Below, piece by piece: positions 49,201 through 54,094 of a stretch of 64,000 bases of DNA. This stretch comes from Limnobaculum xujianqingii (lineage in GTDB: Bacteria > Pseudomonadota > Gammaproteobacteria > Enterobacterales > Enterobacteriaceae). The first letter of the stretch is position 1. Each line of letters starts with the position of its first letter. The notes under the pieces were generated by a model. That model worked only from the letters and a program-made list of their open reading frames with translations. It made no database searches and was not told where the DNA came from. Both the position numbers and the translations under genes were made by a program. The stretch spans positions 1-64,000 of the forward strand of contig NZ_JABMLK010000001.1 in the NCBI RefSeq assembly GCF_013394855.1, read 5' to 3'.

Positions 49201-49308
49201 TCGCAAAGCAATTACCAACATGACGGTAATACTTATAACGTCTGGACTGTTAGTACCTCAGGTATTGAAGTCCTGGTCGAGAATACAGTGAACCCGATCA
49301 TTATGTAA
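31246..49308 (+). CDS. Giant BapA/SiiE-type repeat adhesin, type I secreted
   Basis: A 6020-residue acidic surface protein. Residues 1-140 form a BapA-like prefix domain, then a hydrophobic segment (LLALWPWFLGAAAVAGIIGNA) and a charged spacer. From about residue 185 to 4680 there are more than 40 Ig-like domains of about 104 residues, with motifs such as DGKWDWTPE and HSITITETDPAGN. Residues about 5100-5430 contain FG-GAP/VCBS-type calcium loops (FADINRDGYTDV). RTX-like nonapeptides (GTGYNDTFFGSAGDDTYTGG; GGLGNDTF) near 5575 and 5855 precede the C-terminal secretion signal. AAAGGAG lies upstream of the start. Export is likely by the ABC/HlyD/TolC genes that follow. The likely role is adhesion or biofilm formation (inference). 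Confidence 0.9.
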   Translation: MNTNASLLVNSGSGASQVVSIDSGKPIKIKIQPGSKYLLKNNDNNFAPENVTLLRNGDDLCIILEGDSTPAVIIEDYYVSGNSEPLLGMAEDGQLYAYMVTDGSVLGEGYLLENGAFAPAALGGMPLGDGAYLFENTDHDMGLLALWPWFLGAAAVAGIIGNAIYEHNKDDDHHSDPIPAPTPKVASIPTLDGAMDATGSITGPIAYGSSTDEKNPIIYGTGDAGNTITIYDNGQVIGSATVDANGQWSFKPETSLNDGSHSITITQTNSDGSTSKQSDDLSFIVDTVAPTRPLFGDIIDNVGLVTGPIANGATTDDARPEVTGTGEAGNTITIYVNGVEAGKAIIDSTGHWTWTPETDLADGHYQLIITETDKAGNISPQSPTFDFNVDTAGPVKPAVPEIIDNEGDITGPLKPGDQTDDTTPTFNGGGEPGDTIIIKDGDDIIGSTVVDDDGKWDWTPTDPLPDGPHDITIIEVDPDGKESEPSDPINIIIDTIPPTKPVVPEVIDNVGDITGPLKPGDQTDDSTPTFNGGGEPGDTIIIKDGDDIIGSTVVNDDGEWAWTPTEPLPDGPHDITIIEVDPAGNESEPSDPINIIIDTIPPTTPIAPTINDNVGDKTSAINPGDQTDDTKPEFSGEGEPGDVIKIIDNGEVIGSVTIGDDGKWDWTPEEPMAEGDHSITIIEVDPAGNESTPTAPIEFEIDITPPVKPEVPTATDNTGDKTGAINPGDQTDETKPEFNGEGTPGDTIIIKDGDEIIGSVVIPEDGKWDWTPEESLADGDHSITIIEVDPAGNESEPSDPIEFVVDTTAPDAPTSPTITDNTGDKTGAINPGDQTDETKPEFSGEGEPGDVINIIDNGEVIGSVTIGDDGKWDWTPEESLADGDHSITITETDPAGNESQPSAPIEFVVDTTAPDAPAVPSIMDNTGDKTGAINPGDQTDETKPEFSGEGEPGDVIKIIDNGEVIGSVTIGDDGKWDWTPEESLAEGDHSITITETDPAGNESVPSAPIEFVVDTTAPDAPTSPTITDNTGAKTGAINPGDQTDETKPEFSGEGEPGDVINIIDNGEVIGSVTIGDDGKWDWTPEESLAEGDHSITITETDPAGNESQPSAPIEFVVDTTAPDAPAVPSIMDNTGDKTGAINPGDQTDETKPEFSGEGEPGDVINIIDNGEVIGSVTIGDDGKWDWVPEEPLADGDHSITITETDPAGNESAPSAPIEFVVDTTAPDAPAVPSIMDNTGDKTGAINPGDQTDETKPEFSGEGEPGDVINIIDNGEVIGSVTIGDDGKWDWTPETELAEGDHSITITETDPAGNESQPSTPIEFVVDTTAPDVPVVPSIMDNTGDKTGPINAGDSTDETKPEFSGEGTAGDVIKIIDNGTVIGSTTIGEDGKWDWTPETALPEGPHSITITETDPAGNESAPTAPIAFDVDTTAPATPAVPAIMDNTGDKTGPINAGDSTDETKPEFSGEGTAGDVIKIIDNGTVIGSTTIGEDGKWDWTPETALPEGPHSITITETDPAGNESAPTAPIAFDVDTTAPATPAVPAIMDNTGDKTGPINAGDSTDETKPEFSGEGTEGDVIKIIDNGTVIGSTTIGEDGKWDWTPETALPEGPHSITITETDPAGNESAPTAPIAFDVDTTAPATPAVPVITDNTGSVTGPINAGDYTDETKPEFSGEGTAGDVIKIIDNGAVIGSTTIGEDGKWDWTPETALPEGPHSITITETDPAGNESAPTAPVAFDVDTTAPAKPEIGSITDNTGSITGEIKPDGVTDETKPEFKGDAEPGSTITVKDGDNVIGSVVVGDDGKWSFTPDTPLAEGEHSITITETDKAGNTSVPSDAVKFEVDTTAPNKPAIDSVIDNEGLITGPIVNGGQTDDTTPTFSGEGAPGDVIKFTDNGKVIGSVTVDENGSWTFTPETALVEGDHSITITETDPAGNESEASTPFEFKVDTTAPNQANLAITSVNDNVGEITGNITNGGSTDDASPTISGTGTKGDTIIVYAKDGTGNHEIGRATVGDDGKWSMDPTTPLLPGSNVLTAVEMDPAGNATEPSASYTITLDISKPTEPVIVNVLDDAGPITGALQKGDVTDDNKPIITGTAEAGYTVRVYDGATLLGSVTTDSKGVWTFTPTTALADGQHNITATATSTIGQTSKPTGIFNFEVDTKAPLAADSLKITDDVGAYQGPLKDGDTTDDATPTFSGKAEANSTVTIYNGEDILGTAKVDANGNWSFTPNTALADGDYAFSTVVTDKAGNSSPATPDVHISIDTSNVVISITHLVDDVGAITGDITPNGVTDDTKPEIIGTGKAGSTVKIYDGLVKLGETTVKANGTWSFTPTTALIEGKHSITATATDKAGNTSPATSAFEFTVDTSAPSIPTIDSAKDDVGTIQGLLPSGGLTDDSTPTLIGKAEKGSIVTVYDGSAVLGSAIADSNGDWNFTPATPILEGEHKFHVTATDAAGNVSQPSVDFVLTTDYSAPDASKLAITGVDDQVGGLTGNVVSGGQTDDSRPTISGTGTKGDLVTVYSKDSTGNHVIGSAIVDANGKWSMQPASPLLGGLNELTAVESDPVGNTTSPSTAYSITLLTSGPAVPVIVSVVDDVGIVTGTLQKGEVTDDSKPTLNGTADKGSTVKVYDGATLLGSVIANTDGEWSFTPAIALTDGTHNLTATATDAIGQTSKPTGIFDIIVDTTAPGKVSNLVVTDDVGAVTGPLKSGDITDDSMPTFSGKAEANSKVTIYDGSTVIGTATANASGDWVFTPATVLPDGSHAFTITVTDKAGNEGESTAFNLTIDTSSVTVSITALIDDVGTVTGNIAQNGVTDDTRPEITGTGKEGSTIKLYDGAILLGSTTVGSDGKWSFPPVVDMGQGAHSITATATDLTGNTSPATSAFVFSIDTVAPSVPTIDKAIDDVGAIQGDLASGAMTDDSTPTLVGKAEAGSLVKVYDGSVLLGSVTAAADGKWSYTPTTAISEGEHKFHVTATDAAGNVSVPSADFVLTTDYTAPDASKLAITGVDDQVGGLTGNVVSGGTTDDSRPTISGTGTKGDLVTVYSKDSSGNHVIGSAVVDANGKWSMQPASPLLGGLNELTAVESDLVGNTTSPSAAYNITLSTSGPAAPVIVSVVDDVGIVTGTLQKGDVTDDSKPTLNGTADKNSIVKVYDGATLLGSVVADSQGEWSFTPATALTDGTHNLTATATDTIGQTSKPTGIFDIIVDTTAPGKVSNLVVTDDVGAVTGPLTSGATTDDATPTFSGKAEANSKVTIYDGSTVIGTATANATGDWVFTPATALPEGSHSFTITATDKAGNEGEATAFNLIIDTSTVTVSITALIDDVGTITGNIAQNGVTDDTKPEITGKGKEGSTIKVYDGATLLGSTTVDSSGKWSFTPATALTNGEHSITATATDLTGNTSPATSAFVFSIDTVAPSVPTIDKAIDDVGAIQGDLASGAMTDDSTPTLVGKAEAGSLVIIYDGSVALGSVMTAADGKWSYTPSTAISEGEHKFHVTATDKAGNASLPSADFVLTTDYTAPDASKLAITGVNDAVGEITGNVTSGGTTDDTRPTISGTGTKGDLITVYSEDGASKHVIGTAIVDANGKWSLQPASPLMDGENKLTAVESDAVGNATSPSAAYTITVTTSGPAAPVIVTVVDDVGTVTGTLQKGDVTDDSKPTLNGTADKGCTVKVYDGATLLGSTTADSDGKWTFTPTTALTDGTHNLTATATDTIGQTSPSTGIFNIIVDTTAPGKVSNLVVTDDVGTVTGPLSSGATTDDATPTFSGKAEANSKITIYDGSTVVGTATTNASGDWTFTPAAELDDGAHAFTITATDKAGNEGEATAFNLTIDTSTVTVSITALIDDVGAITGNIAQNGVTDDTKPEITGKGKEGSVVKVYDGATLLGSATVGSDGKWTFTPATALAEGEHSITATATDKAGNTSPATSAFVFTVDITAPTVPTIEKAVDDVGTIQGDLASGALTDDSTPTLVGKAEANSVVMVYDGSVLLGSVTAAADGKWSYTPTTAISEGEHKFHVTATDKAGNISLPSADFVLTTDYTAPDFSKLAITGVNDAVGVVTGNVTSGGTTDDNRPTISGTGTKGDIITVSTEDSTGKHVIGSTIVDADGKWSLQPATALNSGENKFTAVESDPVGNATSPSAPYTVTLVTDVPNAPVIEKAVDDVGSVTGDITKGGVTDDNKPAISGTAAANGTVTIYDNDVKIGTAKVDADGKWTFTPTTALSEGAHTITADVTTTVGQVSGKSDIFNFSVDTIAPSAVTNLVITDDVGSSQGPLKNNDTTDDNKPTFTGDAETNGIVTIYNDGTAIGSTTAGADGKWSFTPATAWEDGDYKFTTTVTDKAGNTGVATPVVNITIDTKAVTISITELLDNVGTITGPITANGVTDDTTPEIIGTGKSGSIIKVYDGVTLLGSTTVDTNGDWTFTPTALSQGDHSITATATDKAGTTSAPTSAFKFTVDNVPPAKPTIESAEDNVGSITGPLASGASTDDPTPTLTGKAEKGSTVSVYDGETLLGTAIANNDGEWTFTTATMSEATHTFHITATDTAGNLSPKSDNFVLTMDFTKPDISKLAITGVNDQVGIVTGNVASGGTTDDKRPTISGTGTKGDVITVSTTDSTGKHVIGSTTVGDDGKWSMKPAADLAEGENKFTAVETDSVGNSTDPSTPYIITLDTYVSDAKIAITAITDDTGTSSTDFITNDNTLLISGTLDKALQSDETVEVSLDNGTTWTRAATITATSWTVDLQSKVLADGDYTIKARVVDTAGNIGSTDSHALTILTEGRDMEGLSTTAKITTDTSNGLVAGDLFSHSATLTNTDMVTRDRHVTVTGTLSAALLAGEKLQISLDDGATWKSLTMSGNNWSYVLPEVSADTTYKFKLQVVDNAGNTGRNTTFDDVYKVVIDLTVPNALETAPDIATHVSTKDSFTFDSSRYGAVEAGTIVALVSDENGNGNYQEGLDQVLGFATANADGSWSLTTKLPAGAHNLAFMVWDAAGNHSSMGASTSVGVTDGEGSLLVTQTWGGTTDGEGLGLNSAAVTISQNGSWSFFQSVRGTSGSNTANAGRVYTATDRETYESTYLAQPSTSNGAAYNLDSSAYGRYVNSAVFADINRDGYTDVMSQISAYQNDGRTAYWMQNADGTFSPKVVNQGTLNHLGGVIAYDREGDGYLDFVLADSESDSISFLKNANGVLSYEQASGFPAGHPGGAIPSALSIMHEVGAVDIDNNGTVDITAHIDYNGAGSYVGNASRGFGILYNQTTGTSKTNFGSVSYYANVFRDDGHVDYGNLSISMTYADYNGDGWLDLFLSRGSKSGSNSNESRIYLNDGTGKLLATDGAALWFGDTLDGGTSLAVDWNHDGKVDIIEVPRSDVAGSPMLYTNTGTNTWGTNAVKLTSQTFNNLTGAVALDYDWDGSMDLVLYRSGSDGDVVSKVDSAPTLLVKNTNIAADGTSLQIRIVDGNGINTFYSNTVKLYNSAGVCVATQLINPQASGSSNSMGLVSFFGLDPNEVYSVQMLRITNGVVDHVGATSSIGGYTNNTVNVNWGGLTTSKSHDAYVLTAESTDAVNNTTGAGGIIGTGYNDTFFGSAGDDTYTGGGGWNLIMSGQQVWSETAGLDIVDYSRSASAITANLATGIATGQGNDKLVSIEGLIGSAQGDTFTDNAANNLFEGRGGNDSFYLTNGGNDVLMYKVLPGKSSDATGGNGHDTVYGFTVGNLLTNANANANADLIDLSDLLDYSGPLSCFMDEGKMTLDFASQGILKFLKVEQSGSDTIISIDRDGTGGAYGFQELITLKGVSTDLVTLLSNNQIEVGDDSLMHKAAGTQTLLSTTHESLLSISQMFTAGDDILFGTDKADILMGGLGNDTFIHIGTGDQVMGGAGNDVIKLASTDFDFISGDEGIDTLILEGKNELLDLGALKDKLESIEIFDMGDGNNTMKVSLDDVLRLGSEELAIKSGDKAIIVNGEEGSTLQLESGDGQWTMSQSNYQHDGNTYNVWTVSTSGIEVLVENTVNPIIM
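33049..36480 (+). repeat. 312-bp tandem repeats encoding near-identical Ig-like domains
   Basis: Eleven consecutive units have an exact 312-bp (104-codon) period, marked by the I-N-x-G-D motif at 33105, 33417, 33729 and so on to 36225. Units starting at 35289 and 35601 differ at only about four of 312 bases, all silent. Such identity implies recent duplication or gene conversion. Confidence 0.85.
37102..45290 (+). repeat. Higher-order repeat of five Ig-like domains, about 1572 bp
   Basis: Domains follow a fixed order A-B-C-D-E, with A carrying K-L-A-I-T-G-V, B T-L-Q-K-G, C S-N-L-V-V-T-D-D, D I-T-A-L-I-D-D and E H-K-F-H-V-T-A-T. The A marker recurs at 37120, 38695, 40267, 41839, 43411 and 44980, periods of 1569-1575 bp. 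There are five full units plus a last A. Confidence 0.85.
48411..48434 (+). repeat. Hexamer repeat coding Asn-Ala
   Basis: Four exact CAATGC copies encode an Asn-Ala run just before the DLIDLSDLLDY motif in the C-terminal secretion region. Slippage would add or remove two residues without breaking the frame. Confidence 0.75.
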
Positions 49309-49316
49309 TTGAGTGA

Positions 49317-49351
49317 CTGAAGCGACCGTCAGTATTGGCGGTCGCCTTCAG
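49317..49351 (+). promoter_or_regulatory. Hairpin between adhesin and OmpA-like genes
   Basis: CTGAAGCGACCG pairs with CGGTCGC and TTCAG around a ten-base loop, 9 bp after the adhesin stop. There is no T-run. It may stabilise the 3' end of the 18-kb message or limit read-through. Confidence 0.5.
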
Positions 49352-49397
49352 GACACACTGTTTGATTTACCAGTAACGAAATAACTCAGGAGTAAAT

Positions 49398-50402
49398 ATG
49401 TTTAGGGAAAATAAGAGGTCTGAAGTGAATAAACTGTCAGCATGGTTACATACATCTGCAATTGGGGTGATTCCGGCATTGTTGGCTTTCAACGTCGCGG
49501 CCAAAGATATGTCTGGCAATGATGTTATGGAAATTAATCCGGTGAATGATGCGGAAGATACCTCAGTGGTAATCACGCCAGGACCGGCAGTAACCATGAC
49601 TCATACCGGTACGCAGTATGTACCAGTAGGCCGTATTAGTGACTCATTGTCTCAGGTAGTTTTTTATAATCCTAAGAAAGCGGGTGATAACACTACAGGC
49701 GTTGCCAATATCTATGTGGATCGTGAATTTCAGGGAGCATTGAAGAGCGGCGAGTTTAGTGTGTTCTGTGTAGAACCGGGTAAACATACTATTGAAGCCT
49801 ATCAGAATGATGCGCCTAACTACGCTAACAAAGCTGTACCAAGAACCATGGCTAAATTGGTTGGCGGGAAAACTTACTTTGTTGAAACGAACTCAGACCA
49901 AAGTGTGGGTACGCCAGTATCAGTAAACCGTACTCAGGCTGAAAATCAACTGTTTGGTTATAACAGTAGTGCCACCATTAACCGCGCTTCAGCAGTGAAA
50001 GCCTGTGAATACGTAGGCGGTATGTCACAACTGGGTAACGTGTTGTTCAGCTTTGCCGGTCATAAGGTATCGGATGTTGAAACCGGCGGTAAAGAAATCG
50101 CTAAAAACATGGCTGACTATATCAAGGGGCAACCTCAGATTCAGCGTGTAGACATTGTTGGTCATGCGGACCCGGTAGGTAATGCAGCATTTAACCAGAA
50201 ACTATCTGTGCAACGTGCAGAAACAGTTAAGAAAATGCTGATTTCTTATGGCGTCCCCGCCTCACTCTTGTTTACCAGTGGTGAAGGTGCCAATAATCCA
50301 ACGGTAGATTGCAGTGATATGTCAGGTAAAGAACGTAATTTCTGTAACCGCGCTAATCGTCGTGTGGATGCGTTGATCCAGACAAACAGTAGCGCTGAAT
50401 AA
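49398..50402 (+). CDS. OmpA-domain outer-membrane or periplasmic protein
   Basis: A 334-residue protein. A signal-like segment (WLHTSAIGVIPALLAFNVAA) is at about residues 16-35, a beta-rich middle domain has a DUF2846-like look (IYVDREFQGALKSGEF), and the C-terminal OmpA/MotB domain from about residue 215 has VDIVGHADPVGN, LSVQRAETVKKML and NRANRRVDALI. The last motif binds peptidoglycan. Its place between the adhesin and its exporter suggests a role in anchoring or energising the secretion machine. AGGAG precedes the ATG. Confidence 0.85.
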   Translation: MFRENKRSEVNKLSAWLHTSAIGVIPALLAFNVAAKDMSGNDVMEINPVNDAEDTSVVITPGPAVTMTHTGTQYVPVGRISDSLSQVVFYNPKKAGDNTTGVANIYVDREFQGALKSGEFSVFCVEPGKHTIEAYQNDAPNYANKAVPRTMAKLVGGKTYFVETNSDQSVGTPVSVNRTQAENQLFGYNSSATINRASAVKACEYVGGMSQLGNVLFSFAGHKVSDVETGGKEIAKNMADYIKGQPQIQRVDIVGHADPVGNAAFNQKLSVQRAETVKKMLISYGVPASLLFTSGEGANNPTVDCSDMSGKERNFCNRANRRVDALIQTNSSAE

Positions 50403-50426
50403 TCGCATGTTGTAATCAGTAAACAG

Positions 50427-50493
50427 CCGGCCTGACTAACAGGCCGGTTAATGATACCGCCAGTGGGTTTACAGCAAGCCTGCTGACGGTATC
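50427..50493 (+). promoter_or_regulatory. Two hairpins between OmpA-like and exporter genes
   Basis: CCGGCCT/AGGCCGG with a seven-base loop is followed directly by GATACCG/CGGTATC with extended partial pairing. Neither has a T-run. They may attenuate or process the transcript so that the exporter is made at a different level from the adhesin. Confidence 0.45.
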
Positions 50494-50566
50494 AACCGTT
50501 CTGCAGCAAGAAAGTTGCTATACGTTATATTTAATGCAGCATGTAATTATTAATACAGGAATAACT

Positions 50567-52732
50567 ATGAGTCAGGATTTTAATCCTAAAGCTGATGCCC
50601 AACAGGACAGTTTGCTATGGTCTGTCCAATGGTTAGCGTCTTATTACAATAAGCCGGCCAGTGCAGCAGTTTTGTATGCAGGATTGCCGAGAGAAAGGAA
50701 ACTCACTCCCCAGTTAGCGTTACGTATGCTCGATCAGATAGGTATGGGAGTTGGCTGGGTTGAAAGAGACTTAAATCAGTTATTTTCTTATTTGTTTCCG
50801 GTAGCGATAACACGTAAAGATGGTACTCACTGTATTGTCACCGAACGAACGGGTAAAGGAGCAAATACCTCATATCGAGTCGTACTGCCGGAGAACGGTG
50901 GTGGGGAAGTGACACTTTCTGCCAACGCATTACAGGAGGTTTATTCCGGATTTGCCTTGTTATGTAACCCCAAACCAAAGTTGGATGAGCGCAGTAACGA
51001 CTGTCTGCCAGAGCCAAACAAAGAAGGCCATTGGCTGTTTTCTACCTTATGGCGCTATCGCCACTATTTTGCCAGTGCGGCATTAGCTGCTCTGCTGGCA
51101 AACGTTCTGACGCTGGCTTCTACCTTTTTCACCATGAACGTTTACGATCGGGTGGTTCCAACTCAGGCCTATGTGACTTTATGGTCTTTAGCAATAGGTG
51201 TTGGTATAGCGATTATCTTTGAGTTTATCTCACGGTTGGTGAGGGCTCACTTAATTGATATTGCAGGTAAAAAAGCTGATTTGCTTCTGGGCACCATGTT
51301 GTTTCGTCAGGTGATGTCCATTCGTATGGAGAATAAACCGCAGTCATCGGGTTCTTTTGCCAACCAGTTACGTGAGTTTGAATCCGTTCGGGATTTCGTC
51401 ACTTCAGCTACGCTATCAACGCTATCCGACCTGCCATTCTGTCTTTTGTTTCTATTTATTATTTATTTGGTTGCCGGGCCGCTAGCGCTGGTTACGTTGG
51501 GTGCGATCCCGGTCATTCTGATTGTCAGTATTTACATTCAGTGGCCATTGTCAAAAAACATGAAAGAAAATATGAGAGAAATTTCTCTCAAACAGGGATT
51601 GCTGATTGAAACCATTGATGGAATGGAATCTCTGAAAGCGGCTCGTGGTGAAGGCGTTATGCAAAAACGCTGGGAAGATTTCAGTGCATTAGCTGCTGCG
51701 TCTTCTATGAAATCAAAAGCGCTATCGAGCTTTATGACTACTTTCGTTTCTTTTGTTCAGCAACTGACAACTGTGGTGCTAGTGGTATGGGGTGTTTATC
51801 TGATTCATGCCGGTGAGTTAACCATGGGCTCAATGATCGGTGCGGTGATCCTGTCCGGGCGCACATTGTCGCCATTGGGTTCTGTGGTTGGTTTAGCGAT
51901 TCATTTCCAGCAGGCTAAGGCGGCACTGGGCTCGCTGAACCAACTGATGAAAATGCCAAGAGAGCGGGATGAAAAAATTAACTACCTGTCAGCACCAAGT
52001 TTCACCGGCAATTTACGTTTAAGAAACGTTAACTTCAGCTATCCAAGCAGCAACATGATGATGGCAGCACCAGTGGTGCTACAGAAAATTAACTTCGCTA
52101 TTCGCCAGGGTGAGCGGGTTGCTATTCTTGGCAGTATCGGCAGCGGTAAATCAACATTATTGAAAGTGATGGCGAGACTATTCCAGCCAAGCAATGGGCA
52201 ATTGATGATTGATAATGTGGATGCGACTCAGGTGGATCCGGCGGACTGGCGTACCTCGGTGGGCTATGTGGGGCAAGACAGCCGGTTATTCTTTGGCACC
52301 TTGAGAGAAAACGTGGTTATCGGCAACCCATCGGCAACCACCGAAGAAATTCTGGCGGTAGCCCGTATGACAGGATTAGACAAAGTCGCTTCCCGTCACC
52401 CATTAGGTTTTGAAATGCCAATTGGTGAGATGGGACAGGGTATTTCAGGCGGTCAGAAACAGTTGGTCTCACTGGCCCGTTGTCTGTTGTTAAAGCCAAA
52501 AATCTTGTTGATGGACGAGCCTACCAGTTCCATGGATGCCATGACCGAACTGCAATTTATTCAGCAGCTAAAAGCGGCTGTTAGCGAACAAACGTTGATA
52601 TTGGTGACACATCGTTTCTCTCTGCTGGAACTGGTCGATCGTCTGATTGTGCTGGATGAGGGCAAGGTCGTGGCTGATGGACCAAAAGAGGAAGTCATTG
52701 CTGCTCTAAAAGCCAATGGTAAAGCACAGTAG
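50567..52732 (+). CDS. Type I secretion ABC transporter, LapB-like
   Basis: A 721-residue inner-membrane ABC exporter. Residues 1-130 form a C39 peptidase-like domain without the catalytic cysteine, as in exporters of RTX adhesins. The transmembrane domain covers about residues 165-440. The ATPase domain shows Walker A LGSIGSGKST, signature GISGGQKQL and Walker B ILLMDEPTSS. I chose the ATG at 50567, which has AGGA seven bases upstream; the frame is open 11 codons earlier. It most likely exports both giant adhesins. Confidence 0.9.
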   Translation: MSQDFNPKADAQQDSLLWSVQWLASYYNKPASAAVLYAGLPRERKLTPQLALRMLDQIGMGVGWVERDLNQLFSYLFPVAITRKDGTHCIVTERTGKGANTSYRVVLPENGGGEVTLSANALQEVYSGFALLCNPKPKLDERSNDCLPEPNKEGHWLFSTLWRYRHYFASAALAALLANVLTLASTFFTMNVYDRVVPTQAYVTLWSLAIGVGIAIIFEFISRLVRAHLIDIAGKKADLLLGTMLFRQVMSIRMENKPQSSGSFANQLREFESVRDFVTSATLSTLSDLPFCLLFLFIIYLVAGPLALVTLGAIPVILIVSIYIQWPLSKNMKENMREISLKQGLLIETIDGMESLKAARGEGVMQKRWEDFSALAAASSMKSKALSSFMTTFVSFVQQLTTVVLVVWGVYLIHAGELTMGSMIGAVILSGRTLSPLGSVVGLAIHFQQAKAALGSLNQLMKMPRERDEKINYLSAPSFTGNLRLRNVNFSYPSSNMMMAAPVVLQKINFAIRQGERVAILGSIGSGKSTLLKVMARLFQPSNGQLMIDNVDATQVDPADWRTSVGYVGQDSRLFFGTLRENVVIGNPSATTEEILAVARMTGLDKVASRHPLGFEMPIGEMGQGISGGQKQLVSLARCLLLKPKILLMDEPTSSMDAMTELQFIQQLKAAVSEQTLILVTHRFSLLELVDRLIVLDEGKVVADGPKEEVIAALKANGKAQ

Positions 52733-52789
52733 CGGGTAGTTTTCAGGCTGTTTCGGGCATCAAGTTATATAGAAATTAACGGAGCCGAA

Positions 52790-52831
52790 AGTGACAGATA
52801 GCAATAACGGTGTGGGGAAGCAGGTTCCATG
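52790..52831 (+). CDS. Possible 13-codon upstream ORF coupled to the adaptor gene
   Basis: A GTG after GGAG opens a short frame whose TGA overlaps the ATG of the HlyD-type gene by two bases. Its first residues (VTDSNNGVGK) resemble the start of the adaptor (MTDKKPKVSG), so it might be a relic of a shifted duplicate start. Confidence 0.3.
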
Positions 52832-54085
52832 ACAGACAAAAAACCAAAAGTGAGTGGGGGATTACCTTCACCAACAGGCAAAGTGAAATCAGGTGATTTG
52901 CCTTATATGCGCGATCTACAGGAAGCGTTGATCGAACAAAAAACGCCGTTCAGTATGATCATGCTCTATTTAATTGCTGCCGTATTGGTAGTGGCTATTG
53001 TTTGGGCAAAATTTGCCCGGGTAGAAGAGGTCACTCTGGGAGAAGGACGAATTATTCCAGCCAGCCGTGAGCAGGTTATTCAGAGTCTGGAAGGTGGGAT
53101 TCTGGAAGAACTGAATGTGCATGAAGGAGACATTGTAGAAAAAGGTCAGGTACTACTTAAAATTGACCCAACGCGGGTAGGTGCAGTGTACCGTGAAGGT
53201 GTTTCCAAAGTGATTGGTTTGAAAGCAGCTATTGCCCGGCTGCGTGCTGAGGCCTACGGTACTCCATTGGAATTCCCGCCAGATGTGATGGCAGTGCCGT
53301 CGGTAGTAAAAGATGAAACTCAGGCTTATAACGCCCGTAAACAAACGCTGGATGAGAGTGTTAAAACGCTGAAAACCAGTCTGCAATTGGCCCAGAGTGA
53401 GATTAATCTGTCTGAGCCACTGATGAAAAAAGGGCTGATGTCAGAAGTAGAACTATTAAGAATGCGCCGTCAGGCCAATGAATTTAGTCTGCAAATTGCC
53501 GAGAGACAAAACCGATTCCGTTCTGAAGCTAACGCCGAACTTACCAAGTTTGAAAGTGAACTGGCCCAGACCATTGAAAACGTAGCGGCGCGGGAGGATG
53601 TCATGAATCGCACCACCATTGTTGCACCGGTACGGGGTACGGTAAATAACATCAGGGTGACAACAGTTGGTGGGGTTATTCAACAGGGAGCGGAAATCAT
53701 GGCGATTATTCCGCTGGAAGACCAGTTGTTGGTGGAGGCTAAAATTAAACCTTCCGATGTAGCGTTTTTACACCCGGGCCTTCGCGCAACGGTAAAAATT
53801 ACCGCTTATGACTATTCCATTTATGGTGGACTCAGCGGCACGCTGGAGCATATCAGTCCGGATACCCTGAAAGATGAAGATAAAATGCGTCAGGGTCGTG
53901 GTGATAGTACCTATTACCGGGTGCTGGTACGTACTGATAAGGCGGCGTTGACGGCTAAGGATAAAGTCTTCCCTATTATGCCAGGGATGATAGCGACGGT
54001 AGAAATCAGAACAGGAGAAAAAACCATACTGGATTACATCCTGAAGCCTGTCTTGAAAGCCAGAGAAGCGTTCCGGGAACGGTAA
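52829..54085 (+). CDS. HlyD-family membrane fusion protein
   Basis: A 418-residue periplasmic adaptor of a type I secretion system. It has one N-terminal membrane segment (SMIMLYLIAAVLVVAIVWAK, near residue 40), a lipoyl-like half-motif (GGILEELNVHEGDIVEKGQV), a coiled-coil hairpin at about residues 160-250 and a beta-barrel region with VRGTVNNIRVTTVGGVIQ. It links the ABC exporter to the outer-membrane channel. It lies 96 bp after the exporter and 9 bp before the channel gene. Confidence 0.92.
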   Translation: MTDKKPKVSGGLPSPTGKVKSGDLPYMRDLQEALIEQKTPFSMIMLYLIAAVLVVAIVWAKFARVEEVTLGEGRIIPASREQVIQSLEGGILEELNVHEGDIVEKGQVLLKIDPTRVGAVYREGVSKVIGLKAAIARLRAEAYGTPLEFPPDVMAVPSVVKDETQAYNARKQTLDESVKTLKTSLQLAQSEINLSEPLMKKGLMSEVELLRMRRQANEFSLQIAERQNRFRSEANAELTKFESELAQTIENVAAREDVMNRTTIVAPVRGTVNNIRVTTVGGVIQQGAEIMAIIPLEDQLLVEAKIKPSDVAFLHPGLRATVKITAYDYSIYGGLSGTLEHISPDTLKDEDKMRQGRGDSTYYRVLVRTDKAALTAKDKVFPIMPGMIATVEIRTGEKTILDYILKPVLKAREAFRER

Positions 54086-54094
54086 GGTTATATT

